DNA of 45,846 bases. Origin: Pleurotus ostreatus/Saccharomyces cerevisiae fusant (Eukaryota > Opisthokonta). The notes under the pieces were generated by a model, which made no database searches, had not been told where the DNA came from, and saw nothing but the letters and a program-made list of their open reading frames with translations. Each line of letters begins with the position of its first letter. Positions within the stretch are counted from its first letter, which is position 1. Shown in pieces: positions 31,881-42,479 of the stretch. The stretch lies in assembly GCA_024196135.1 (NCBI GenBank), contig JAMQCK010000167.1, positions 1-45,846 on the forward strand, in the 5' to 3' direction. The translations under genes and the position numbers were made by a program.

Positions 31881-34800
31881 ATGTGCAGACCACGCGACTA
31901 CGTGGATGAGTCCATGTCTTCGGTGGTGAGTCGCTCCTTGTCTCCTACGCCCATGACGGATCTTTCAGAGACAATGCCGCGACCGTCCACCCCGTCTACA
32001 TCCCGTCAGGGATTGCGCAAGCTGCTACATCCAAAAACCTGGGGCCGTAGCCGCTCAGCCAGTCCCGCGCCATCGATATCTAGCTTGGGTCGCTCGTCGG
32101 TCTCGTTGGCCGCTCATGGTCTCCCCAGACCCCACGCCCTTGAGGAGTCCTCACACGCGAATACGGCAGTATCGGAAACGGCGTCGTTTACCATGCAAGA
32201 TGACTCGAGATCTCCCTCCGCACCGATGGCCGTTATTCACGCTCCATCACCATCCTTTCCTCCACCCTCGCTGCACACGCCACCCTTTGAGGAGCAGCCG
32301 CCTGCAGTTCCCCCGAAGGATCCACGCCCTCGATGCGTCCATCCAAGCCAGGCGAGCCCAATGCTGGGGCCAATCGACGATGGTCTGGCCCGCTTATGGA
32401 GGGAGGCAATCGAGAGATATCAGCAGACCTCAGGCGTCGATTTGTCGAAGCAGGAGCAACGGCCATTTAATTCCAAGACCGACATCGACGACTTTATTGA
32501 CAGAGAGAAGGCGCAGTTCGAGAAGTTTCGCAGTGACGGCCCTCAGTGGCTACGTGATCGCCTTCTCCCAGTCGCCACTATCCTAGAGAAACTCTGCGAT
32601 TCCGTTGGCGATTCCCTCGCGTCTGTGAGTCATAGTTGTGTCCTACGTGTGGTATGTCGAAAATTGACAGTCGGACGCTCAGATATTTCCTGCCAGTAAT
32701 GTAGTCTTTTCCGTGGTTGGCATCCTCATCAAGGTTTTATTTAAGGTGTCTACCCTTTGCGCTTGAGCAGCCTGACCGACAGTCATGCAGGCATCGATAT
32801 CCGTGCATGATGTATTCGACGCTGTGGGTGACGCCTTCGAGCATATCAAGACCCGACTCCTCGTCCTGGATATTGTAGCGAACGCGCGCCCCATACTTCG
32901 CGAGGAGTCCATCAAAATCCTGGTACAAGTCATCAACGTCTTTAGCACGATTGAGAAGATGCGTAAGGCGGGGCGTTTCCGTGAGTTTTACTACCTTTCA
33001 AGCGTAATGACCGGTTCAAACGACATCAGGCGCATGGTTGGGAGGCCTAATTAACGCAAAGCCAGTGTGTGCAGCCATCGCCGACCTGAGCAAACTTGCG
33101 ACGCGCCAACAAGAAGTGGTGACCGCTGTGATATTGGATGTCGTCACTGAGCTGACCTTGAGCTTCGCTGGTAAACATAATCTTATGTTCTCTGGAGCAC
33201 ATGCGCTTATCATCGTTCAGCGGAACGGGAGGACCGAACAAGAGGCAAGCAGTGTATAGGGCAGATATTACGGACCGCACAAAATGTGCAAGGTAACTGT
33301 CATTCCTCGTTGAGACGTTTTCTTGTATCTAAGGGGGAAATTAGCGACAGTCGAGGCTAGCAATGTCATAGCTGCCGACAGAATACAGGAGAATCGAATG
33401 ATATTGGAGCGGTTGGAGGAAATGGCTAGGGGTACCGCGGGAGATGTTCAGGAGCTTAAAGGTCAGTGCCGCATCCACAGAATAATTTCATTGCTCATCC
33501 CTTGAGGTTATTAGAAATAGTAGACCTGGACAAAATCCTCAAGTGGCTCAAGTCCGAGAGCTCGTCTGGCAAGATGAGCAGACTTTTGAGCGATCGTAAG
33601 CCGTCGACTGGATCGTGGTTTTTCACTGGCGAGGCGTTCATCGCCTTCAAGGCATGCAAAACCAAGGCACTCTTGCTACATGGCAAAGGTGGGTCCTTTT
33701 TGGCCGCCCGTAAAGTCCTCGCTCAATCCGCATTAGCTGGATGCGGTAAAAGTACCATACTGTGAGTCCTACCAATACGCGACGCCAGTAGTAGCTGATT
33801 TGATGTACGTCAGGGCTGCGTCTGCAGAGTACCTCAGGGATTATCATTCTTCGTGCCATCAAGATGTTCTCGTACTCTCCTATCTCTTCGACATCACTGG
33901 CCGATCGGATTCACAGTCATCTGACTCGCTGCTAGCATCGTTGCTAGGTCAACTTGCAATACAGAGTACAAGCAGCGCGGAAATACTGTCCGACTATCAA
34001 AAAAAGGCTGTCCGACAGGGGTATACGACGACGGAGGAGAAAATGAAGCTGCTGGCATCACTTCTGCGGCGACTCCAGTCCCCCGTGTTTGTTCTCGTGG
34101 ACGCACTGGACGAAAGCGACTTAGCAAATATCATGTCCATGCTGAAATGGCTGCGTGTACAGCAAGGGGTATCGCTCTTCGTAACAAGCCGTACTCCAGA
34201 TGGACTGGAGGAGCTCTATCACACCAAAATCTCGGTCGAAGACGACGGAAGACAAGATGACATCGAACGTGTAATCGATATTGCTCTCAGCATTCCTGAT
34301 GGGGCGCTGGCAAAGATCGCGAATCCCGATTACGTGCGTCGGGAATTGTTAGCCAAAGCAGATGGAAAGTCAGTGTGACATTCTCGCCTGAATCCGGGAA
34401 CACTAACCGGATTACCAGTTTGCGATGGCTTTCGCTGTCGATTGAAGAGTTAGGACGTGTTGCCGATAATCCAGCTGACGTCCATGAACTCCTGGGATCC
34501 CTACCTCGGTCGCTTGAAGCGATGTATAAGCAACACTTGGATGCTGTTGACCCTCGCTTCCGAAACAAGATTCTCCGACTGCTTATGTGGCTTGTCTACT
34601 CCCTCAATCCCTTAACCCTCGCGGACTTCGCTCAACTGCAGGCCTTCCTTTTTCCACATAATAGTACCATGCCCATATACGACGGGTCCTTGGTTCCATC
34701 GCAGGAAGCCGCCAAGAAATCCATTGACTCCATGTTCATTGCCGTCGCAGGCGATATCGTTCGCATTGCGCATGCTTCGGTACAGGAGTATCTGATTGGC

Positions 34801-37545
34801 CTCAACAATACTTCCCCCTCCTTGCTTCACGACGGCGATGCTTACGCACTCATGGCGCGAATGAGCGTCGCATACATCGCTGGTGCTCATTCCGTGGATA
34901 CAAAATCACATCTCGCCATCGGCTGGGTACAATACGCTCACATGGCGGCAGGTGGCCCCGCTTACACCAAGCTCGAGCGAGATATCACAGCGGTCATTGA
35001 TCAGATACAAGGAAAACCTGACGTGAAAATCGTCCTCGGTATCTCACTCCGTGCCGCCGCGGCGCTAGGATCTGTAGAAGTCGTTGGATTCCTCTGTGAC
35101 AAAGGAAATGGAATCGACGATACCGACCAGACCAGCCGGTGGGGGCAGACTGCCCTCCATGTAGCGCTATCTCACAACCACCAAGAGGTTGCCCGCCTCC
35201 TCATCAAACGTGGGGCAAATGTGAGGGCTGAGGACAGCTGCTCATTGACACCACTGCATTATGCGTCCCATTATGGATACAATGAAGTTGCAGACCTCCT
35301 TTTGCAATCTGGGGCATACATAGATGCCAAAGATGGTGAAGGCCATACAGCTCTCCTTCGTGCGCTTGAGATGGGCCATCGAGAAGTTGCAGAACTACTG
35401 GTCGCTCGAGGGGCAACCATGCATGCTCGAGGCGGACGTAATGGTCAGACGCCGCTGCATTTTGCTGCCTTACGGAGAGACATAGAAACTGTAGAGCTCC
35501 TCTTGCAGGCCGGAGCACAGATAGATGCCAGCGATGCGAGAGGCTTCACAGCTCTCCATATCGCAACCGAAAAGGGGCAGCTCGAGATCTGCGAACTTCT
35601 CATCGCTCGAGGGGCATCCGTGGACGCTCAAGATAAGCAGCAACAAACGCCACTGCATCTCGCTGCTCGAGAGGGTAACTACGAAGCCGTACACCTCTTC
35701 TTGCAATCGGGGGCGCGAGTAGATGTCAGCGACCTACAGCATGGGTATACAGCTCTTCATTGTGCGCTCGAAATCGGCCACTCAGGAATTTCCAAATCGC
35801 TCATCGCTCGAGGGGCCACCATGCATGCCAGGGGCGGACTTAATGGGAAGACGCCACTGCATTTTGCTGCCTTACGGAGCGACATAGAACTTGTAGAGCT
35901 CCTCTTGCAGGCCGGAGCACAGATAGATGCCAGCGATGCGGGAGGCTTCACAGCTCTCCATATCGCAACCGAAAAGGGGCAGCTCGAGATCTGCGAACTT
36001 CTCATCGCTCGAGGGGCACCCGTGGACGCTCAAGATAAGCAGCAACAAACGCCACTGCATCTCGCTGCTCGAGAGGGTAACTACGAAGCCGTACACCTCT
36101 TCTTGCAATCGGGGGCGCGAGTAGATGTCAGCGACCTACAGCATGGGTATACAGCTCTTCATTGTGCGCTCGAAATCGGCCACTCAGGAATTTCCAAATC
36201 GCTCATCGCTCGAGGGGCCACCATGCATGCCAGGGGCGGACTTAATGGGAAGACGCCACTGCATTTTGCTGCCTTACGGAGCGACATAGAACTTGTAGAG
36301 CTCCTCTTGCAGGCCGGAGCACAGATAGATGCCAGCGATGCGGGAGGCTTCACAGCTCTCCATATCGCAACCGAAAAGGGGCAGCTCGAGATCTGCGAAC
36401 TTCTCATCGCTCGAGGGGCACCCGTGGACGCTCAAGATAAGCAGCAACAAACGCCACTGCATCTCGCTGCTCGAGAGGGTAACTACGAAGCCGTACACCT
36501 CTTCTTGCAATCGGGGGCGCGAGTAGATGTCAGCGACCTACAGCATGGGTATACAGCTCTTCATCACGCCCTCGAAATCGGCCACTCCGGTATTTCCGAA
36601 TTGATCATTGCTCGAGGGGCAAGTGGTAATGCTCGCGATGTGCAGCAGCGAACGCCACTGCACCTCGCTGCTCAGAGGGGCTGGGGAGATGTAGCAAAGA
36701 CCCTTCTCGACTGGTCCAGCGCTGATGTTGCTGCTTGCGATGGGAACGATTGGACCCCCTTGCATCATGCGGCTCGCAATGGCCATCATGAGGTCGTTGA
36801 TTTCCTCGTGTCAAGAGGAGCGGACGTCGACGCTCGGGACAAAAAAGGATGGACACCACTCCACTGCGCTGTTTGGAGACTCTGCAACCACAGCGAAGAC
36901 GTCCAGCTTCGCCTCGACTCAGGTGGAAGTGTTGTAGCTCGAGAGTCAAATCACAGGCATATTCCCTTTCGTTTCGTCTGCGGACGCGGTCCTGCCCGGT
37001 CTATCTTCTTGCTTCGAAAACGAGGAGCGAACATGGAATGTCGAGACAATAGGGGAAGGACACCCTTGTACTATGCGGCCTATTGCGCTAGCGAAGAAGG
37101 CGTGCAAGCACTTCTCGAGCTGGGCGCGGATGCAACGACTCTGGCCAACGACAACATGAGTTTGGTGCATGTGATGGAACAACGGCCTAACGGGAGAAAA
37201 TATCCGGCCAGTCAGGAGCGCATTCGCGAGATGCTTGTGCGAGCTGGAGCATTGGAGGATCAGGAGCGAGCCGTAGCGCTCGCTTCGCTAGAATTCGACT
37301 GGATCCCAAAACCCTCCACATACTTCTTCCGGGGATGGGAAGGAGGGGAGACACGCACGAAGAATATCCAAGCAAGGGAGACTTGTACGCCCGAGGTGAG
37401 CCGTGACCGCTCGGCTGCCCGTCTAGACGCTGATGTTGTGTCAAAGGTCATGGCGATGCGAGGACACGAGGTCATGCGTGGAGGGCGACGGCGACGCGAA
37501 GGCATGGAGTTGCCTCGGGATGGCGCAGGTCGAAGGTCGCTGTGA
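31881..37545 (+). CDS. Large STAND/NLR-like receptor: Goodbye, NACHT, about 21 ankyrin repeats; 10 exons
   Basis: Predicted cytosolic NLR-like NTPase. Model: join(31881..32624,32683..32733,32791..32980,33030..33170,33221..33292,33345..33461,33515..33688,33737..33761,33814..34368,34419..37545), 1731 residues, all phases consistent. Residues 1-160 are Ser/Pro-rich with proline runs such as PPAVPPKDPRP. The Goodbye-like domain follows (about 168-330; RLWREAIERYQQTSGVDLSK, SIKILVQVINVFSTIEKMRK). A charged helical segment ADRIQENRMILERLEEMAR precedes STGSWFFTGEAFIAFK. The NACHT has Walker A GKAGCGKST (about 495-503, 25-base exon), Walker B PVFVLVDALDES and VSLFVTSR. The post-NACHT region has LGSLPRSLEAMYKQHLDAV. 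Ankyrin repeats span about residues 895-1605 and include three 134-residue units of four repeats each. A basic C-terminal tail ends GRRRREGMELPRDGAGRRSL. The ATG at 31914 is an alternative start. It appears intact. Confidence 0.9.
35419..36624 (+). repeat. Three 402-bp tandem units in the ankyrin array
   Basis: Units begin at 35419, 35821 and 36223 (each at ATGCATGC) and encode 134 residues, or four ankyrin repeats: TPLHFAALR.D, FTALHIATEKGQ, TPLHLAAREGN and YTALHCALEIGH. Positions 35618-36162 are identical base for base to 36020-36564, so 545 consecutive bases match at a 402-base offset. The first unit differs from the second at scattered positions in its left half, and the third diverges abruptly after 36564. 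This is the pattern of recent unequal exchange or gene conversion inside a coding array. Confidence 0.95.
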
Positions 37546-37799
37546 GACAAAGGCTGCCTTGGGACGGGGCTGGTCGAATATGCTCTGGGACGGCGCAGGC
37601 TGGAGGTTACGCAGCGGTGGGCATCTCCCGCTGGCTGCTCCGAAGTGACCATCGGTCGAATTTCTTGATTCCTACGTACACGGACAGAGTCGCGGGCGTC
37701 ACGGACGAAGTGGCGCATACATACACGGACACGGCCGCGCATACATACACGGACACGGTCGCGTCTTCATGATGGATACGGTCGCGCATATATGCACGG
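37546..37799. other. 3' flank of the large STAND gene with short tandem repeats
   Basis: A 24-base unit containing GCATACATACACGGACACGG is repeated twice at about 37718-37766, with looser copies on each side. The stretch just after the stop repeats GGGACGG(G/C)GC(A/T)GG near 37561 and 37589. No gene is seen. Confidence 0.55.
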
Positions 37800-39300
37800 G
37801 CGGAGGTGCGAGCATCGAAATACTTGGGTACGGACACGACTTGATACGGACCGAGATTCGCTTGGCATGCAAGGAGTCTTGATATATGGAACGAGCATTG
37901 TATACGCACTCGAGCTTCGATATATACACTTGGGAACAGGTTACATTAGCGCGAGGAGAAGAGCATGTAAACGGAATACGTACGGATGTAGTCTACATTC
38001 ACGATAGCATACGCTTCGAGACCTGAGCACAGTCAACGACGCGCTGAACGATCTCTATGCAAAATTTGGCGTCCGAGCTCTCCGGTATGGTCTTGCGGGA
38101 GTCTGCGGTCGCCGGATACCGACTACGCGGCGGAGGATGAGTCCGCCAGGTGAGCATCTCGCCGCCGAACGAGATGACCGCTGAGTCCACTGCGCGCCCT
38201 GGCCGAGTATGAGTGCCGTCGTCGCTAAAGTCGTCGGGCGTTCAGAGTGGTCGGATTTCGGCCCCAACTCGGGCGGCGTTCGATAGCGGTGAGCCCAAGA
38301 GTAGAGTTCGGGAAACGAACCGATGTCGAGCTCGATGAGGGCAGGTCTTCGTAGAAAGGTAGGTCCTTATACACTTGTTGCTCATGTATGGCGGCGAGAG
38401 CCTTGGACGCAATCCGCGGGTGGGCGAGCGATGTCTATATGGATGAGACGTACGGTGAACCTGACGAAGTTGCGGACGACGCTGGGAGCCTGGCCTCGTA
38501 CGATCGTAGCTGGAGCTCAAGAAGACCTTGAAGAGTGAAGAACTTGCAAAAGCGCGGCATGAAGTGCGGTGCTTCCGGCTGACGAAGAACTTAAGAGGGT
38601 CGGGGAATGCACGATGCGCCGATCGTCGTGTTCTGGGTCCAGTGAAGCAGATTCTTCAACAATATCGCTCGTAGTCAGCGTGAAGATTCGACTGCATTCA
38701 TGCATGAGTGACGCGTAAGAGAAGGAAGAGGAGGGTGACGCACCTTCGGCGGCGCGGCTACTCGATCACTCTGCCTTTCGCTTGCAGCCCCGGCGGTTCG
38801 ATTGAAGAAGTAGAAGTCTTCTAGGGAGAGTGGGTCTGCTTTCCAGGGTAGTGCGGAGCCCAATGCGAGCGTCAGACGGGGGTCCGCGATGTTTGTAGGT
38901 CGCCACGTACCGATGTCATGACACGCAATCCATCCCGACGATTCCTGCCGTTGTGGGGCTGTCGCAGAAGAGTTTGTCGCTTCGCACCAGGATTGAAGAC
39001 GCGGGAGAAGTCAGAAGAGTCTCCAAGTGACACCGGAGGCTGGCGCGTCCGCGCCAGTATGTCCGTACAGGTCTTTGGGCGCACGAACCGTTCAGCGATT
39101 CACAGAAGGGGGAGACCTTCACTCGGTAGACACGGCCGCATCAGACCATAGATACGGGGCAGAGAAACTCGGATCAGACGAGAGAAGAGCTCGAGCTTCG
39201 ATTTGGCGCCCCGGGTGATGGATGCGGAAGACAAGTCGAACAAAGCCTTCCAAATTGGGATCTATGCCAGCGTCAAGCACACACAAGCGCATCGCGAACT
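37800..39300 (-). repeat. Dispersed repeat family, copy C (left half of a 1.57-kb tandem duplication)
   Basis: Landmarks: AGCGCGAGGAGAAGAGCATG at 37948-37967, GAAGACCTTGAAGAGTG near 38521, GCGATGCGCCGATCGTCG-like sequence near 38612, ACTCGATCACTCTGC near 38760, and the core TCGAACAAAGCCTTCC at 39236-39251. Each reappears about 1560-1585 bases further right in copy D. Minus-strand exon-like piece: LALGSALPWKADPLSLEDFY (about 38800-38870), then ERQSDRVAAPPK and a GTGCGT donor. No full frame is present. Confidence 0.65.
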
Positions 39301-39399
39301 CAGCTCACTATGGGGCGGCGCAGGAGGATGTGAAAGCCGACGACGTGGCTTTTCAGAACTGCTATTTTACAACGACCGTTGGAATTTCTCAATAGCTAT

Positions 39400-41160
39400 A
39401 TACACGACCAAGACAGGCGAACGTCGGAGTACTTGGTCTGGTTCCGGTATAGTACGAACGCGCTTCCCAAGCCTGGATATACAATCGAGCTCTGCCATAT
39501 ACACTGTATAACGAAGTACATCAGCGCGAGGAGCAGAGCATGGAACGAAGCATATGTACGCAAGTGTTCTACTGGTGCAATCTACGTCTTCAGACTTGGA
39601 GACAACAAGCGGCCCACTGGCTAGTTCGCGCTCGCTCTTGGTCTTGCAGGAATGACTTACGAGTGGAGCGACGCTGACTTTCGTCGAAGACGCGGATGTT
39701 AAGTCGGCCGAAGGTGGATGTATACGACCTTCAAGTCACTCGACGAGATATCATCTGTGTCAGTAAAGAACGCAGTTCAAGCGATGATGTCGTGAGGCCC
39801 GCTATAGGCGAGGGAAGTCGAGGAGACCTTGAACAGAACGTCAGCGACGCTCGTTGCCGACTAGACCAAGAGTGAAGATGAAGATTGCGAGCCCTAACGG
39901 CGTGCCCGACGAAGGTAGTTCTTCGCCCAGAGGTAGCGCTCCATATGGTTGGTGTCCATAAACGACGGCGACGGCACTGAGCGGGATGTGCGGTAGTGCG
40001 CGCGATGGCTTGGCGGCGGAGACGGACAGCGAACCTGGCGAGGTTGTCGGCGACGTAGGCAACCTGGACGCATGCCGACGTAGATAGAGTTGGAGGAGAT
40101 CTTGAAGGATACTATTCAAGTGGATTTGTAGCGTGAGGCGCGGTATATCGAGCTGACGAGGGTCGTGAATGGGGTTGAGGAATGCGCGATGCACCTATCG
40201 TCTTGTCTTGTCTACTGTGCAGTAGCGGCCTAGCTGGTATCGTTCTCGAATGATGAGGATGCACGGCTACAGATAGGTATAAGCGATACGGCGCGTATGA
40301 AGGACGGATGCGGATAACTCACCTTTCGTCGGCGCGCGCCAGCTCGATCACTCTGCTCGTGAACCCGGGCTTTGGACAGGAGGGGAGAGGGACTGCTTGT
40401 CGTCGTATGGCCGGGTGTGAGGATTATGTTCGCTCTAAATAGAACGTCAGAGGTGCGTCCAACCCGAGAGCAAGTCAGCACGTACCAATATACGCAACGC
40501 TACCGGCAGTTGGTGCACACAAGCCTCCAACGCGAGCTTTCAGGCGTATTTTGCCCAAGGTTCTTGCCTTCTGTAGATGCGGAAGCGTTCTGAAATACCA
40601 CTTGAGCGAGCCGCCCTCGCGGGCAGCCACGGAGAAGATGAACTTTGTCCATCGAAGGGGAGCGAATGGATCACGAGCAGAACGCTGTATTCGTGCAAAG
40701 GTAGCCGGGCGAAGTCCGTGGGAGTGATCCTAGCTGTGATGCCGAACAATTGCTGACAGGACATGGCGAACGGGAAGGCTGATGGACGCAGGAGACAAGG
40801 CGAACAAAGCCTTCCGATTCAGGAAGAACAACCGAGCTCGAGCAAACAAGATCAATACGCTTCTTGTCGTCCTCCCCCATGGCTATCTCGCGACCAGACG
40901 TTGGAAGTCACGCTCTGCTATTGGACCGTCGCGCATCTCCTTCTCATCCAGCTGCATGCATCAGCCATGCTTAAGGTCTCGACAAACGGCGTCTTTATCC
41001 TTGCGCAACCGCATCTCTCTTCCACGCCGCAGCCCTCCTCCACCTTCCATGCACGTAGCAAGACATCTTGGTGTATGTCGATTAACAAGTCAGGACTGCT
41101 TTGAGGCGTACACATGCCCGACGGGTAGGGGAAAGGTACGTCGCGGCTGCGCTCTTCATG
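39400..41160 (-). repeat. Dispersed repeat family, copy D (right half of the tandem duplication)
   Basis: Landmarks: AGCGCGAGGAGCAGAGCATG at 39523-39542 (offset 1575 from copy C), GAGTTGGAGGAGATCTTGAA near 40087, CTCGATCACTCTGC near 40343, and the core with one change (GCGAACAAAGCCTTCC) at 40800-40815 (offset 1564). The right-hand block shared with copy B follows. On the minus strand it reads MGEDDKKRIDLVC, then LPESEGFVRLV, in one frame at about 40780-40880. This is the best preserved stretch of the family and perhaps its original start. Downstream, HEQSDRAGARRRK is followed by a GTGAGT donor. The frame does not continue far enough to propose a product. Confidence 0.65.
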
Positions 41161-41718
41161 ATCGAGGTTGCTCACTTCTGTTTGTCCCAGATTGCTTTCC
41201 CTCCCTCAATGTCGATGTGTGAGACTCCTTAAGCGAGGCGTATGCTGCGCGCAGCGCGGCTGCAAGACGGGCATCCTAACGTGCGTTACAGAACCCCACA
41301 CATACTCGCACTTGCTGACGTTCCTTTTGCAGGACTCGTCAGCAAACACGCTACGGCTCAGGACCCATCGAATCACCTTCGACCACCGCCTCTCATCGTC
41401 CCAAAACAACTGCTCAAGTGCGGGGCGCCGTCTTCCCTTCGGCATGGGTCCCAAACGTGATTGAACTCAACCGGGTGCGCCTCGTCTCTCTTGCTCACGG
41501 ACTCGCCGTCCTGACCGCGCGCAGAGCTCGTCCTATCCCATGCTGCAATATGGACCCGTGCGCCATGCAACATGCAATACACAAAGGCTTTGGCCTCACG
41601 CCCGAATCTATCAAGTCCGCTCCCCCGCTTGCCTTGAAAGATAAATGCGCGCCGAATGACGATCCGGATGCGCAAGATGCAGACCGTTGTGTCGACGTTG
41701 CGAAGCGCAACAAGTATG
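41161..41718. other. Intergenic, left of tRNA-Asp
   Basis: No protein gene is supported. Long frames on both strands run through this region and through the tRNA, so they are most likely chance openings in GC-rich sequence. Confidence 0.45.
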
Positions 41719-41790
41719 TCCTCGGTAGTATATCGGCTAGTACACCCGCCTGTCACGCGGGAGAGCGGGGTTCGACTCCCCGCCGAGGAG
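41719..41790 (+). tRNA. tRNA-Asp (GTC anticodon)
   Basis: A 72-base cloverleaf without intron. The acceptor stem TCCTCGG (41719-41725) pairs with CCGAGGA (41783-41789), followed by discriminator G. The anticodon stem CCCGC/GCGGG encloses the loop CTGTCAC with anticodon GTC at 41752-41754. The T arm contains the B box GGTTCGACTCC and the T stem CGGGG/CCCCG. The D arm region TAGTATATCGGCTAGTA fits a eukaryotic A box. Nothing suggests a pseudogene. It sits alone between the decayed repeats and the cyclin-box gene. Confidence 0.95.
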
Positions 41791-42479
41791 CTTTTGCCTC
41801 TCATGGGCGTCAGTGTTTGTCGCCTGCACGAGGTAGACCTGAAGGCCGCGCAGCTTACGTCGCTAGAGTCAGCCGCCCGCAACCAGGTATGTCGCCGTAA
41901 AGACCGCTGCATGCGAGAAGCGCGCTCAGCAGTCCATTTCAGCGTACAAAGACCTCCGAAGCGTATGCATTGACCATCCAGAAGCGTCTGCTTTGACCAT
42001 TTGCCCACGCTCCGCCCATCGATCACAAAATGGGAACAATGACACGGCAGTGTTATTGTCCGTCAATGTGATCGTTGACGGTATAAAGGATGGCTGGGCG
42101 GTAAGCTGGCTTTCTCCACGGCTCCCCAAAGGCGAGATTAGAGCACGCGAAAGGCGCCTGACGCAGCCCAAACGGCGCTGACCGAAGCTCTCCCATTGGT
42201 GAGTACGCGTGCCGTATCCCGCTCGGGCCACATTATCTAACAGGCAGTAATTCAGTAGCCGAGCAGACGCGTGCTCGCCACACAACGAACGCACGCCGCA
42301 CTGCGAGCCCCGCCATCAGCTGTGCACCACCCTTGGCTCACCGCCCCATCGCCCTTTGGTAACCGCCCCGTCACCTGAATCGTCCCGCCCCATCGCCTTT
42401 CGCGTACAGCGCCTCATTGTCCTAAGCGCTTCTAAGCGCCCGCGCCCACTCCTTTCCTTCCACCGCGTCCTCCTGGTCT
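41791..42479. other. Intergenic; promoter side of the cyclin-box gene
   Basis: No gene is seen. The last 150 bases before the start repeat short GC-box-like strings (ACCGCCCC, CCGCCCCATCGCC) near 42340-42400, which may be promoter elements. Confidence 0.4.

Noticed and set aside
36038..36526. Antisense and off-frame repeated open frames inside the ankyrin array
   Set aside because: They recur every 402 bases only because the coding repeat does; they are shadows of the ankyrin gene.
35419..36624. Possible CRISPR-like or satellite interpretation of the regular repeats
   Set aside because: The repeats are long, contiguous, in frame and encode ankyrin motifs in a eukaryotic gene; there are no spacers.
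41373..42026. 217-codon open frame on the minus strand
   Set aside because: It runs through the tRNA-Asp gene and shows no domain; an overlapping plus-strand frame is equally long, so both look like chance.
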